Source of the DNA: RGIG8597 sp045133795
GTDB taxonomy: Bacteria > Spirochaetota > GWE2-31-10
Direction of reading: 5' to 3'
Assembly: GCA_045133795.1 (NCBI GenBank)
Contig: JBGUUT010000044.1
Span: forward strand, 1-24,327
Length of the DNA stretch: 24,327 nucleotides
The position numbers were made by a program, and so were the translations under genes. A model generated the notes under the pieces. It had not been told where the DNA came from. It made no database searches and saw only the letters and a list, made by a program, of their open reading frames with translations. Positions 7,716 to 15,982 of the stretch are shown here, piece by piece. Each line of letters starts with the position of its first letter. Position 1 is the stretch's first letter.

Positions 7716-7748
7716 ATCAGATTTTTTTGTTGCCGTAAAAAATCTGAT
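7716..7748. repeat. 12-bp inverted repeat
   Basis: Arms 7716-7727 (ATCAGATTTTTT) and 7737-7748 pair perfectly around a 9-nt loop. Read on the minus strand it follows the rel gene by 120 nt, and six Ts occur about 10 nt beyond it (7701-7706). It is a possible but poor leftward terminator for rel. It could also be the 5' end of the structured region upstream of the rightward terminator. Confidence 0.45.
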
Positions 7749-7752
7749 ATCT

Positions 7753-7859
7753 ATTCCCGCATTTATAATGCTTTATTATTTCCTCTCCATAAATTATCAA
7801 GCGATAAAGCTATTTTATTTTCGGGGATGACCGAAGCTAAAAACTTCGGTCATTTTTTT
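7753..7859 (+). ncRNA. Candidate small RNA ending in an intrinsic terminator
   Basis: Read on the plus strand, ATTCCCG (7753-7759) can pair with CGGGGAT (7822-7828) using one G-U pair, and inside it GCTTTAT (7770-7776) pairs with ATAAAGC (7804-7810). The 27-nt loop contains UUCCUCUCC (7780-7788), a pyrimidine run that could pair with purine-rich ribosome sites. A strong terminator follows directly. No plus-strand reading frame of useful length precedes it. A TATAAT lies at 7764-7769, but it is inside the fold and has no matching -35 box, so the promoter is unclear. The 5' end is therefore a guess and no known RNA family is recognised. Confidence 0.3.
7827..7859 (+). terminator. Rightward intrinsic terminator
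   Basis: A perfect 10-bp stem (7827-7836 with 7844-7853, ATGACCGAAG and its complement) has a 7-nt loop and five G-C pairs. The T-run begins with the last stem base and continues to 7859. The T-run is on the plus strand; on the minus strand the stem is followed by CCCCG, so it would not work well for the leftward rel gene it adjoins. It therefore implies a rightward transcript in this gap. Confidence 0.8.
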
Positions 7860-7868
7860 CAGAGCAAA

Positions 7869-9863
7869 TCAACGTTTTCCTACAAAATAAACAGAAGGTA
7901 AGTTTCTTAAATCTTTTAAAATACGATGTTCATCTATCGACGCCGGCACATTAACAGAAAGATAACAATCAATTTCACGACCGTTTTTTGTAGATTCATC
8001 AAGTCGATAATCCAATACACTGCCTTTTTTCTTTTTTATATATCCCATCAACTCAATATAATGTTTATTAGTCGGAGCTACTTTCAAAAAGAAAGAATAC
8101 GTTTTATTACCGAAAATTCCGCCCCAATCCGCCTTTAAAACTCGTTCATTATAATCCGGTTGACTGCGTAAACTTTCACAATCTTCACGATGAATAATTA
8201 TCCCCCTTCCGCGAGAAACAAATCCTAATATTCTGTCCGTCGGTACGGGATGGCAACAACGTGCAAACGAAAACAATAAATTCTTTTCACCGTTGACTTC
8301 AATAGAAATTCTTCTGTTATCAGTAACAGACATCGTCTGACCGAGACGTCCTGGGGTAAATTCGCTATCTAAAATCTCAGAAGATTTATCATTATTCGAA
8401 ATCGGAACACCTTGAGATTCCGGAGTTTTTTCTTGTCCTGCAAAAAAAGCCCTGATTTTCTTCTTAGCCTCAGTAGTTTTCACAAGTGAAAGCCACTCCA
8501 TTTTCGGGCAAGCCTCTTTTCCTGTTATAATTTCAACAATCGCACCGTTTTTTAAAGCTTTTCCCAACGGTACAATTTTCCCGGCAACTTTCGCACCTCT
8601 GCACCGATGTCCCACCTGTGTATGGACTTTATACGCAAAATCAAGAGCCGTAGAGCCTTGGGGCATTTTGAAAATATCACCCTTCGGTGAAAAAACATAA
8701 ATTTCCTCACGTAAAATATCATCACGAATCGTCTGATAATATTCTGCCGGTGACAAAGATTCTGCCTGCATATTTTTTAGCTGTTCCAACCATTTCAAAT
8801 CACCGTTTTTTTCACCGGTTTTATAATACCAATGAGCTGCAACACCATACTCATTTTTTTGATCCATCTCATAAGTTCGTATCTGAATTTCAAGTGCGGT
8901 TCGTTTTGCAACCATTACCGTTGTGTGCAACGACTTGTAGCCGTTACTTTTGGGATTGGCAATGTAATCTTTAAATCTTCCCGGTACCGGCTGAAAAAGG
9001 CTGTGAACCATTCCGAAAATTGCATAACAATCTTCTACCGTTTCGGTTATGATTCTGATTCCGTACATATCAAAGACATCTTCGAGTCTTTTATTAAACT
9101 TTCGCATTTTGTTATACACGGAGTACGGGTGTTTTGTACGAGATTTGATTGTATATTTCAGATTTACTTTTTCCAATTTTTGCTGAAGCTTTTTGGTTAC
9201 TTCGGCGATTTGTCCTTTTTTTTCTTTCTCACGTTCTTTAGAAAAATTAATTATTTGTTCATAAACATGTGGTTTTAATGCTTGCAAGGACAAATCTTCC
9301 AATTGAGATTTTACGACTCCCAAGCCCAATTTTCCGGCAAGCGGTGCGTAAATCTCAAGACATTCTTTTGCTGTACGTTTTTGTTTTTCTTCGGAAACAT
9401 AACAAAGAGTAGACATATTATGAACTTTATCCGACAGCTTAATAATGATTACACGAATATCTTCAATCATCGCCAAAAGCATTTTACGAATTGTTTCAGC
9501 TTTTAAATCACTCTTACTGGGTGAATTTTTCAATGTGGTAATTTTTGTTACGCCGTTAACAAGATTTGCCACTGATTCTCCGAATTCTGATGCAATTTGT
9601 TCCAATGTATAATCCGTATCTTCCACCACATCATGTAAAAGCCCGGTAGCAATCATTTCACGGTCGACTTTCATTCTTGCCAAATACAATGCCACCGACA
9701 ACGGATGAATAATATATTCTTCTCCGGAAGCTCTTTTTTGTCCGGTATGTTGCTTATCTGCCAAAAAATAAGCATCTTGAATAAATGCGATATCTTCTTG
9801 AGGATATTCATTTTCTTTCAAACATTTCATCAAATCATCATAAATCTTTTCTTTACTTTCCAT
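7869..9863 (-). CDS. rel: Bifunctional (p)ppGpp synthetase/hydrolase (RelA/SpoT family)
   Basis: Makes and degrades the stringent-response alarmone. The start used is ATG 9861-9863 (664 residues), not the ATG 25 codons upstream, because GGGGGTG precedes it and a promoter-like pair lies between the two. With this start the hydrolase residues R44, H53, H77-D78 and E81-D82 fall at the numbers known for the Streptococcus equisimilis enzyme. The HD domain covers ~30-180 with LLHDVVED (75-82) and LSDKVHNM (143-150). The synthetase domain covers ~235-350 with Asp265, SNGYKSLHTTV (306-316) and Glu325. TGS lies at ~385-450, the Cys/His segment FARCCHPV is at 533-540, and a C-terminal ACT-like domain spans ~590-660. 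All key residues for both activities are present. It appears to be a single-gene transcript. Confidence 0.95.
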   Translation of the reverse strand: MESKEKIYDDLMKCLKENEYPQEDIAFIQDAYFLADKQHTGQKRASGEEYIIHPLSVALYLARMKVDREMIATGLLHDVVEDTDYTLEQIASEFGESVANLVNGVTKITTLKNSPSKSDLKAETIRKMLLAMIEDIRVIIIKLSDKVHNMSTLCYVSEEKQKRTAKECLEIYAPLAGKLGLGVVKSQLEDLSLQALKPHVYEQIINFSKEREKEKKGQIAEVTKKLQQKLEKVNLKYTIKSRTKHPYSVYNKMRKFNKRLEDVFDMYGIRIITETVEDCYAIFGMVHSLFQPVPGRFKDYIANPKSNGYKSLHTTVMVAKRTALEIQIRTYEMDQKNEYGVAAHWYYKTGEKNGDLKWLEQLKNMQAESLSPAEYYQTIRDDILREEIYVFSPKGDIFKMPQGSTALDFAYKVHTQVGHRCRGAKVAGKIVPLGKALKNGAIVEIITGKEACPKMEWLSLVKTTEAKKKIRAFFAGQEKTPESQGVPISNNDKSSEILDSEFTPGRLGQTMSVTDNRRISIEVNGEKNLLFSFARCCHPVPTDRILGFVSRGRGIIIHREDCESLRSQPDYNERVLKADWGGIFGNKTYSFFLKVAPTNKHYIELMGYIKKKKGSVLDYRLDESTKNGREIDCYLSVNVPASIDEHRILKDLRNLPSVYFVGKR

Positions 9864-9899
9864 AACACACCCCCAATTATCTACCGGCAAACAGCACCT

Positions 9900-9928
9900 A
9901 GAATAAAAGATTAAATGATTGTAATCAA
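9900..9928 (-). promoter_or_regulatory. Possible promoter of rel
   Basis: On the minus strand TTGATT (9923-9928) is separated by exactly 17 nt from TATTCT (9900-9905), each a 4 of 6 match to the sigma-70 boxes. It would give a leader of about 30 nt before the ATG at 9863. Its position downstream of the alternative ATG at 9938 argues against that longer start. In AT-rich DNA such matches are common, so confidence is moderate. Confidence 0.4.
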
Positions 9929-10070
9929 TTCTATTCATTTATGAATTATCTTTTACACAAAAGAAAATATTTATTTCGTCATTAAAGTTGTTGAAAAATC
10001 CGATAAAACTACATATTTAACTTCCATAAAAATAACAATAAAATTATTTTTTATGATATAGAGCATATTT

Positions 10071-12314
10071 ATGAAGATTTATCGATTTCTGATTTTACTT
10101 TTCATATTTACTTCAACTTTTCAGATTTTTTCAACAACAAATAATTGTCAAAATATCAACGACAGTTATTTGTTCAGTCAAACATTTTTTCCCATAGGAG
10201 AAGGAAGCAGTAATCAGAAAAAAATTGTCGACTTTTTAAAAAAGTTCAGTGATAAAAACAATCTCGTTTATAAGGAAACAAAAGTTTCCGGTAATTCCTA
10301 CGAGACAAATGCGGTAAATGTAGAACTGACAGTCCCCGGAACTTCCGACGAAGATTCCACTATTCTGATTGTCGCACCGCTGAACAGTATATACGGCAAC
10401 GGAAAGTTTCAAGATATTTCATTATCACAATGTTTAGCCCTGCAACTTCTTGAATACGCCGGTAAAAATCCGTTTCAAAAGAGATTAAAAGTTGTCTTTC
10501 TCGGCGGCAGCAGCATTATACAAGAACCGGCTTACGGACTGGAGCAATACCTGAAAGAAAACTCCGGATTCTTCATTAATACATTCGCAATTCTGTTAAA
10601 AATCAACAATTCATTTATACCGATTACAATCTCTGCAAGTAAAAATAAAAAACCCGTACCTGCATTAATCATTGAAAAAATTTTTAGCTGTATCAAAAAA
10701 AATAATTGTGCAAGTTTTTCCATATCTGAAATTATACGTTCTCGTTTAAATATCCTAGACAAAAACGCTTTCCTTGATGCTTTTCTCGATGAAAACATTA
10801 ACGCCGTATTGTTGAGCAATACAAGTAATTACAAAAATACCCCTGGTAATTATTACAATACAAGTTATCAAAAACAACTTTTTCAATTTATCAAAGATTA
10901 CTGTCATGAAATAGATTCTATTCCGCCTAATTTTGAAAAAGACCAAAATTATCTGATTCAGGATTTCAAATTCGGAAAAAAAGACGGATATTTGTTAATT
11001 CCGGAATATAAGCTGTTATTGATTTATTTCATTATTTTATTTTGTTCCGTTTTACTGTTCAAAATTATCATGCCGTTTCGCAATCCGATAAAATTGTCAC
11101 AAATATATTCTTCCATTCCGTTTTTTGTATTTTCCTTTTTAGTTCTTTATGTAATCTCTTTTATTCCTTTTTTATTTGAGATATTAATATCTTTAGTTCA
11201 CCATTTGCCGTTCAGTTACGGCAGAAGTATGTTTTTCTATTTTGTATCAATTTTTATTATATTGGCATTATTTTCATTTTTCATATTGGATGTTGCACCA
11301 AAAATTCATTTACCTTTAAAATGGAAAAACAACTTATATCTGCAAATTGCAATTTATTGTACTTACATCAATTTATTTACGATAGCAGCCGTAGATATTT
11401 CGCTTTCTTATGTTTATTTTTTATTCCTGTTTTTTATAACATTATCAATGATGTTCAAAAAAATCTGGCTGAAATTTCTATGTTACATTTTATCATTTGC
11501 CGGTTTCTTTTTTGTTCTGTTCAGTATCACACAAAACAGCAACAGCGTACTTATTGACCTGAGTAAATCGGTGTTCTTGCTTCATTTCATGTTCTGTTTA
11601 TTTGCATTTCCGTTCTTAATGACTTCAATTCATATATACAGAATCATCAAAATGAAAGTGGGGGTATCAGACAAATATCATATAAGCAGAATCATTATTT
11701 TAATTTTCATGTGTATTCTTCCTCAAATAATATCAATTCATCATTCAAATAAAAATGAATCACAAGATATAAATGTTTCAATTATCCATGATTACAATCA
11801 AAAAACAGACTTTATTTCTATGCGTTCCGATAAATCTGTAAATTATAAAATACAAAAAAAAATTGAAGTTTCGGATTTACACACAGGAAAACAATATACG
11901 TACAATGCAAGTAAAAATAAAATATTAGAAATTCAGCCCGTACAAGTAAAAGATTATTCATGCAAAGTTACATCACACGGAAGTCTGCACACTATAAAAA
12001 TAAAAAGCAAACGAGATATTAATAAAATCGACGCAATTCTTGTTTGTCCCAAAAACGTAGAACCGCTTCATACTAATTTCCGAAAACTACCGATTAAAGA
12101 AATGCAAACTTCGACTTACGATTTATTTCGTCTTTTGTTGCCGAGAAACAGCGGAAATAACATTGATTTACAATTAGAATTATTACCCGGTCATGAATAT
12201 ACTTTAAATCTGGAAATAACTTTCCGAGACCCGCAAATGCGTTTTCTGTTTTTCCCGTTGGAAATTTTCTACAATATTAATGAAAAAAATAAAGAGTCAA
12301 TAAAATTAAAATAA
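10071..12314 (+). CDS. Membrane protein with an M28-like domain lacking catalytic residues
   Basis: The 747-residue product starts with a signal-like hydrophobic segment (4-20). Residues ~40-285 resemble an M28 aminopeptidase domain lying outside the membrane. About eight hydrophobic helices follow between 313 and 556, then a ~190-residue soluble tail. This order (M28 domain, helix bundle, C-terminal domain) is that of the ER-metallopeptidase-1-like branch. The aligned M28 metal and catalytic positions appear lost: VAPLNS (101-106) stands for AHxDS, GGSS (145-148) for GAEE, and NYKNTPGN (253-260) for YHTPxD; only Asp115 looks kept. The start is ATG 10071 with a weak GAG upstream; a TATGAT lies at 10052-10057 without a good -35. 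The partner or ligand is unknown. Fold assignment rests on motif order and is moderately sure. Confidence 0.75.
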   Translation: MKIYRFLILLFIFTSTFQIFSTTNNCQNINDSYLFSQTFFPIGEGSSNQKKIVDFLKKFSDKNNLVYKETKVSGNSYETNAVNVELTVPGTSDEDSTILIVAPLNSIYGNGKFQDISLSQCLALQLLEYAGKNPFQKRLKVVFLGGSSIIQEPAYGLEQYLKENSGFFINTFAILLKINNSFIPITISASKNKKPVPALIIEKIFSCIKKNNCASFSISEIIRSRLNILDKNAFLDAFLDENINAVLLSNTSNYKNTPGNYYNTSYQKQLFQFIKDYCHEIDSIPPNFEKDQNYLIQDFKFGKKDGYLLIPEYKLLLIYFIILFCSVLLFKIIMPFRNPIKLSQIYSSIPFFVFSFLVLYVISFIPFLFEILISLVHHLPFSYGRSMFFYFVSIFIILALFSFFILDVAPKIHLPLKWKNNLYLQIAIYCTYINLFTIAAVDISLSYVYFLFLFFITLSMMFKKIWLKFLCYILSFAGFFFVLFSITQNSNSVLIDLSKSVFLLHFMFCLFAFPFLMTSIHIYRIIKMKVGVSDKYHISRIIILIFMCILPQIISIHHSNKNESQDINVSIIHDYNQKTDFISMRSDKSVNYKIQKKIEVSDLHTGKQYTYNASKNKILEIQPVQVKDYSCKVTSHGSLHTIKIKSKRDINKIDAILVCPKNVEPLHTNFRKLPIKEMQTSTYDLFRLLLPRNSGNNIDLQLELLPGHEYTLNLEITFRDPQMRFLFFPLEIFYNINEKNKESIKLK

Positions 12315-12441
12315 TAACAAATTCATAGGTATTTTTTTCATTTTCTTGTATTATACATGCTCATTAAAAAGTTTATTCCCACAATATAATTAAGTGTTTT
12401 TTATATTTGGAGATAATTTTTTATAGCGGAGGTATAAAACT

Positions 12442-15400
12442 ATGAAAAAAAAGATAGGTGTTGCACCGGGAGATTTATCTCCTTTACGTTCAAGAGAAGA
12501 TGTAATCAAATACATTAATTTAAAACTTGCAATGCTTGGTCAACCCGGTTTTGTTTCTAATAATGAAAATGAAAAAGACAGCAGTTATTTCATTGATTTA
12601 TTTTCCGGGATAATTGAAGACTACAAAGAAAAATCTAGACTTCTTTCAGGAAAATATTGTCCTGCAGACCAAAGAATTCAGGACTTCCTTGATGATTACC
12701 TAAAAGATGTAAAGATTGACGGCAAAGAAATAAAATTGCCGGAAACATCTTTTATACTCGATCAATATGGTTTAGCTAGAGAGCTTAGTTTACCACCGGA
12801 TAAAAATGAATATAAAAACGAATGGGTTGCCAGCTACCGTGTAAAACAAGGTGTTCTTCATAATCCTAAGAATGACCGTCGAACAACAAAAGGTGTTTTC
12901 CATGTAGCAGAGGGCGGACTTCCTATTCCATCAGATAAAAAAGCCGTTCCTAAAGAAGTTTTTGCAAAATTATTATGGCATGCTTTTAATCCGCCTGAAG
13001 AATTATTAAAAGTTCCTTTTACAGCCAACAATAAAAATCCGGCAAAAATGTTCTGTTCCGTTTTGTACAAACCGTTGGTTTGTCCTGCAGTTGACGGTGT
13101 AATGGAAGAAAAACGCATGGAAATTCGTGGTTTTGTACCGGGAAGTTGTGTAAGTACCATCGATTTCGGTGAATCTATCTTCGGTAATGAAGGTGACCCG
13201 TACAGCACAAAAAATGATTCTATTCTTGATTTTGAACATTGGACAGGAACTACAGGTTGTTTAATTTTAGCACCACACCTTGTTTCTTTGAAAAAGAAAG
13301 ATTTAGGTTTACCTTCTTATGATAAAGCAACCGAACGCCAAAAACGTGACGGAATGTGCTGGAAAGAACCGGATGAATTATACAACGACGGTTCTGCATT
13401 TAAGCTTGTATGTCGTGACGACCGTGGCGTTGCCGTTACAATCATCGCCGACAACTATTTCGGATATTGGAAAAAAGAAGTTAAAACTCATATTTCTTAT
13501 TCGGCAAATCTTTTCGGATTGGCGGAAGAAGAACACGCCGGCGGAACTTTGGCATTCCCTAGATACAATCTGGGTGAGATTTATTACGCACAACTTTATA
13601 TGCAGGATGCCGACGGAAAAGATGTTACTTTTGATGACGTAAAACAAAGTTACGGTTACGTTATGGATATTGTTGAAAATCAAAATTACGGTATCGATAA
13701 AAAATATCCTAACGTTTTTTATCTTCCTGAAAATTCTGTTTTCGATTTAGACAAGACAAAAATTTCTTGGACTTATAAAGGAAAAGAATGTGAATTAAAA
13801 CTTTTACCTGAACAATGTTATATTTTACCTAACGGATACAGAGTACACATTGAAAAACATCCAAGTGCTCTTATCTGGAAAATGATCGGAACATCTCCGA
13901 ACAGTACGTTGTGTCATAAACCATGTACAGTTTCCGGCGGAGGTAAATCAGAGATTTCCAAATCTCTTGAAAATTCTATTATCTACGGAAAACTTTACGT
14001 TAATGATTTAGACAAAGACATGGCACTTGTTGAAGAAATCATAAATAAAGATTACAGAAAACGCTGGAAAGACGATCCAAATCGTACAGCACCTTCTCGC
14101 GGAATTTTAAGTCCAAACCGTTCTTTAGGTTCCGTAATAAAATTATTGACACCTTCAACTCGTTATACTGACGAATTTAATCAATGGCTTGAAAGCATTC
14201 CTAATTACATAAAATCTCTCGTATTTACCGTTAAACGTTTTTATATTGAGGATTGGGGAAACGATTGGAAATCTCATTTCAACGTAGATATCGTAAACGG
14301 TCAACCGGGTCATGAATTAAATTACAATGGAAGAAAAATCGTTCCTAGTTATTTACGTGTCGGATTTGATAAAGACGATTCTTGGTGTATTTACAAATTG
14401 CGAATGGATTTTATTGCTGCAGAGAAAATCCAGCTTGAAGATGATATTTCAGCTTCAATAACATTAGCAACTGATAAAATTCCTAATATCAGCTCAAAAG
14501 TTAAAAACAAAAGTGTTAAGCTTGCAGCCAACTGTGAATACAGATTCTTCCAAAGACCGGACGAATGTATCGTTCGCGGTTTTGACAGACAAGCAGAAGC
14601 TGATTTATCCGGAACAAACGTATTTATTTCGAACTTTGAACCATACAAAAAAGATTTCGCTAGGAAATTGATGGAAGATATTCTCGGATTCGAAAAATAT
14701 ACCGAACCGGTAAAAACAATGATTCGTGATTTTGCTGAAAATGCGAAAGATGACGAATATTTCATTGTGCCGTCTCATCCTCGCCTTGTAAAAGGTTCTC
14801 CAAGTAAAAACGTTCGATACTTACAAACACGTCCGGATTTTGTAAATCCTATCAAGAATTATTTGGCAGATACCGCAACTCGTTTGTATCAAAAAATTCC
14901 GTTAGGAAAGAAAATCAATTACTGTGTAAATGCAGTTCTTCCGGGCAGAAGAAACAATCCGCCTGAAAAACAAAACGGAATCAGACCTTTATGTGTTTAC
15001 AATCCGCTTCATTTCCAAGAATTACCGGAATTGTTTATGGACTTTATCGCAAGTCTTACCGGTAAATCGCCGTCTACTACCGGTGCAGGTTCTGAAGGTG
15101 CTTTAACAAAAGGTCCTTTTAATATGCTTGTTGCAACAACAGATTTAAACAATGCATTATTGTCTTATATTCTTACTGATTACGCCGGTTATTCAAGTGC
15201 TGCCGGTTATATCGGTCCTGACGGACGTGTAGACCATGACGTAAGTATGTTAATTCCGGAAATCTGGTGTCGATTAACAGAAGAAGAAAGAGACCCTGAA
15301 TATTTGAAAAAAATCGGATGTTTGGAAAAAATTGAAGACTTCGACTATGAAGGTAAAAAAATTCTGGCTTCTCGTTTGGGATACAGAATCAACGACCAAT

Positions 15401-15927
15401 TCCTTTATGCTTTTATGGGAAGAGTTTTTGATGAACCGCAAACAGTATTTACTGCTCCGATTTTACAACCGGAAAAACAAGATTTGGAAGCATTTGCCGA
15501 CGGTGTAAACAACATTGTAGAAGCTCATAAAAAAGTAGCAACCGAATATATTTCATGCGGTGCCGATTCTTCTGCAATTCCGCCGTTACAAGCATTGTTA
15601 CATATCATGGCTGAAGGTACTTACAACGGAAAAGATATTAATGACCCGGAAATCAGAAAACTTTTCACAAGAGATTATGTTGTCAACAGTGATTGGTATA
15701 AAGAACGTCTTGTACGTAAACAAAACCATGATGTACAATTGCATAAGCAATACATTCAATACTTAGAAGAATTTATTGCAAACCCAATCAACAAGCAATT
15801 GCTTGATGAATACAGAGTAAATGAAAAATTAACTCTTGCAAAAACTAAACTTGAACAGATTCAATCTGACGACTACCTTGCTTTACTGGAAGGAAGTATC
15901 GGATTAGATCCATTGTTTAAAGTTTAA
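12442..15927 (+). CDS. Probable PPi-type phosphoenolpyruvate carboxykinase
   Basis: An 1161-residue soluble protein. My best identification is the large pyrophosphate-dependent PEPCK family (EC 4.1.1.38, known from Propionibacterium and Entamoeba, about 1100-1150 residues), which interconverts PEP, CO2 and phosphate with oxaloacetate and PPi. Supporting features are the length, roughly twice ordinary PEPCK; a kinase-1a-like VSGGGKSEIS (497-506), comparable to LSGTGKTTLS of ATP-PEPCK; and strongly conserved-looking blocks HWTGTTGCLILAP (266-278), ADNYFGYWKKEVKTH (336-350), EEEHAGGTLAFPRYN (362-376) and a STTGAGSEGALTKGPFNM stretch near residue 877. The start has an ideal site, GGAGGT, 8 nt before ATG 12442, and a TATAAT at 12385-12390 may be its -10 box. 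It ends at a strong terminator, so it seems to be its own transcription unit. The gene is certain; the function is recalled from family features, not proven. Confidence 0.65.
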   Translation: MKKKIGVAPGDLSPLRSREDVIKYINLKLAMLGQPGFVSNNENEKDSSYFIDLFSGIIEDYKEKSRLLSGKYCPADQRIQDFLDDYLKDVKIDGKEIKLPETSFILDQYGLARELSLPPDKNEYKNEWVASYRVKQGVLHNPKNDRRTTKGVFHVAEGGLPIPSDKKAVPKEVFAKLLWHAFNPPEELLKVPFTANNKNPAKMFCSVLYKPLVCPAVDGVMEEKRMEIRGFVPGSCVSTIDFGESIFGNEGDPYSTKNDSILDFEHWTGTTGCLILAPHLVSLKKKDLGLPSYDKATERQKRDGMCWKEPDELYNDGSAFKLVCRDDRGVAVTIIADNYFGYWKKEVKTHISYSANLFGLAEEEHAGGTLAFPRYNLGEIYYAQLYMQDADGKDVTFDDVKQSYGYVMDIVENQNYGIDKKYPNVFYLPENSVFDLDKTKISWTYKGKECELKLLPEQCYILPNGYRVHIEKHPSALIWKMIGTSPNSTLCHKPCTVSGGGKSEISKSLENSIIYGKLYVNDLDKDMALVEEIINKDYRKRWKDDPNRTAPSRGILSPNRSLGSVIKLLTPSTRYTDEFNQWLESIPNYIKSLVFTVKRFYIEDWGNDWKSHFNVDIVNGQPGHELNYNGRKIVPSYLRVGFDKDDSWCIYKLRMDFIAAEKIQLEDDISASITLATDKIPNISSKVKNKSVKLAANCEYRFFQRPDECIVRGFDRQAEADLSGTNVFISNFEPYKKDFARKLMEDILGFEKYTEPVKTMIRDFAENAKDDEYFIVPSHPRLVKGSPSKNVRYLQTRPDFVNPIKNYLADTATRLYQKIPLGKKINYCVNAVLPGRRNNPPEKQNGIRPLCVYNPLHFQELPELFMDFIASLTGKSPSTTGAGSEGALTKGPFNMLVATTDLNNALLSYILTDYAGYSSAAGYIGPDGRVDHDVSMLIPEIWCRLTEEERDPEYLKKIGCLEKIEDFDYEGKKILASRLGYRINDQFLYAFMGRVFDEPQTVFTAPILQPEKQDLEAFADGVNNIVEAHKKVATEYISCGADSSAIPPLQALLHIMAEGTYNGKDINDPEIRKLFTRDYVVNSDWYKERLVRKQNHDVQLHKQYIQYLEEFIANPINKQLLDEYRVNEKLTLAKTKLEQIQSDDYLALLEGSIGLDPLFKV

Positions 15928-15947
15928 TAAAAAAACAATTTATAAAA

Positions 15948-15982
15948 ACAGACACCTTTAAAAAAACGGTGTCTGTTTTTTT
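15948..15982 (+). terminator. Strong intrinsic terminator after the putative PEPCK gene
   Basis: A perfect 9-bp stem (15948-15956 with 15968-15976, ACAGACACC and its complement) has an 11-nt A-rich loop and is followed by a T-run to 15982. It begins 20 nt after the upstream stop codon. The only ordinary in-frame start of the next gene ahead of its S4 domain, GTG 15969-15971, lies inside its right arm. Confidence 0.85.

Larger units (their letters stand above)
7094..7868. other. 775-nt intergenic region rich in palindromes, no convincing gene
   Basis: This is the only stretch above 300 nt without a gene. Apart from the alaS promoter it holds a tandem 23-nt repeat (7203-7248), a 19-bp hairpin (7296-7340), a ladder of short hairpins (7350-7541), a palindrome nest (7660-7691), a 12-bp hairpin (7716-7748) and a rightward terminator (7827-7859). 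A 90-codon open frame on the minus strand (7338-7610) runs through the hairpins and has no ribosome site or recognisable content, so I do not call it a gene. I found no tRNA T-loop signature on either strand. No terminator for the leftward rel transcript is evident. Confidence 0.75.

Noticed and set aside
7094..7868. tRNA, 4.5S RNA, tmRNA or T-box leader in the gap
   Set aside because: No GTTCRA T-loop with matching acceptor stem and no SRP or tmRNA signature were seen; the alaS leader after its promoter is only about 25 nt, too short for a T-box.
8832..9278. 148-codon open frame on the plus strand inside rel
   Set aside because: It is antisense to the well-conserved Rel catalytic region and has Phe/Cys-rich shadow composition with no ribosome site.
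9864..9938. Longer N-terminus of Rel starting at ATG 9938
   Set aside because: No ribosome site precedes it, a promoter-like pair lies inside it, and the shorter start puts the hydrolase residues at the family's usual numbers.
10040..10070. Promoter for the M28-like gene at TATGAT 10052-10057
   Set aside because: There is no -35 match at 16-18 nt and the start would leave almost no leader; chance matches are common in this AT-rich stretch.
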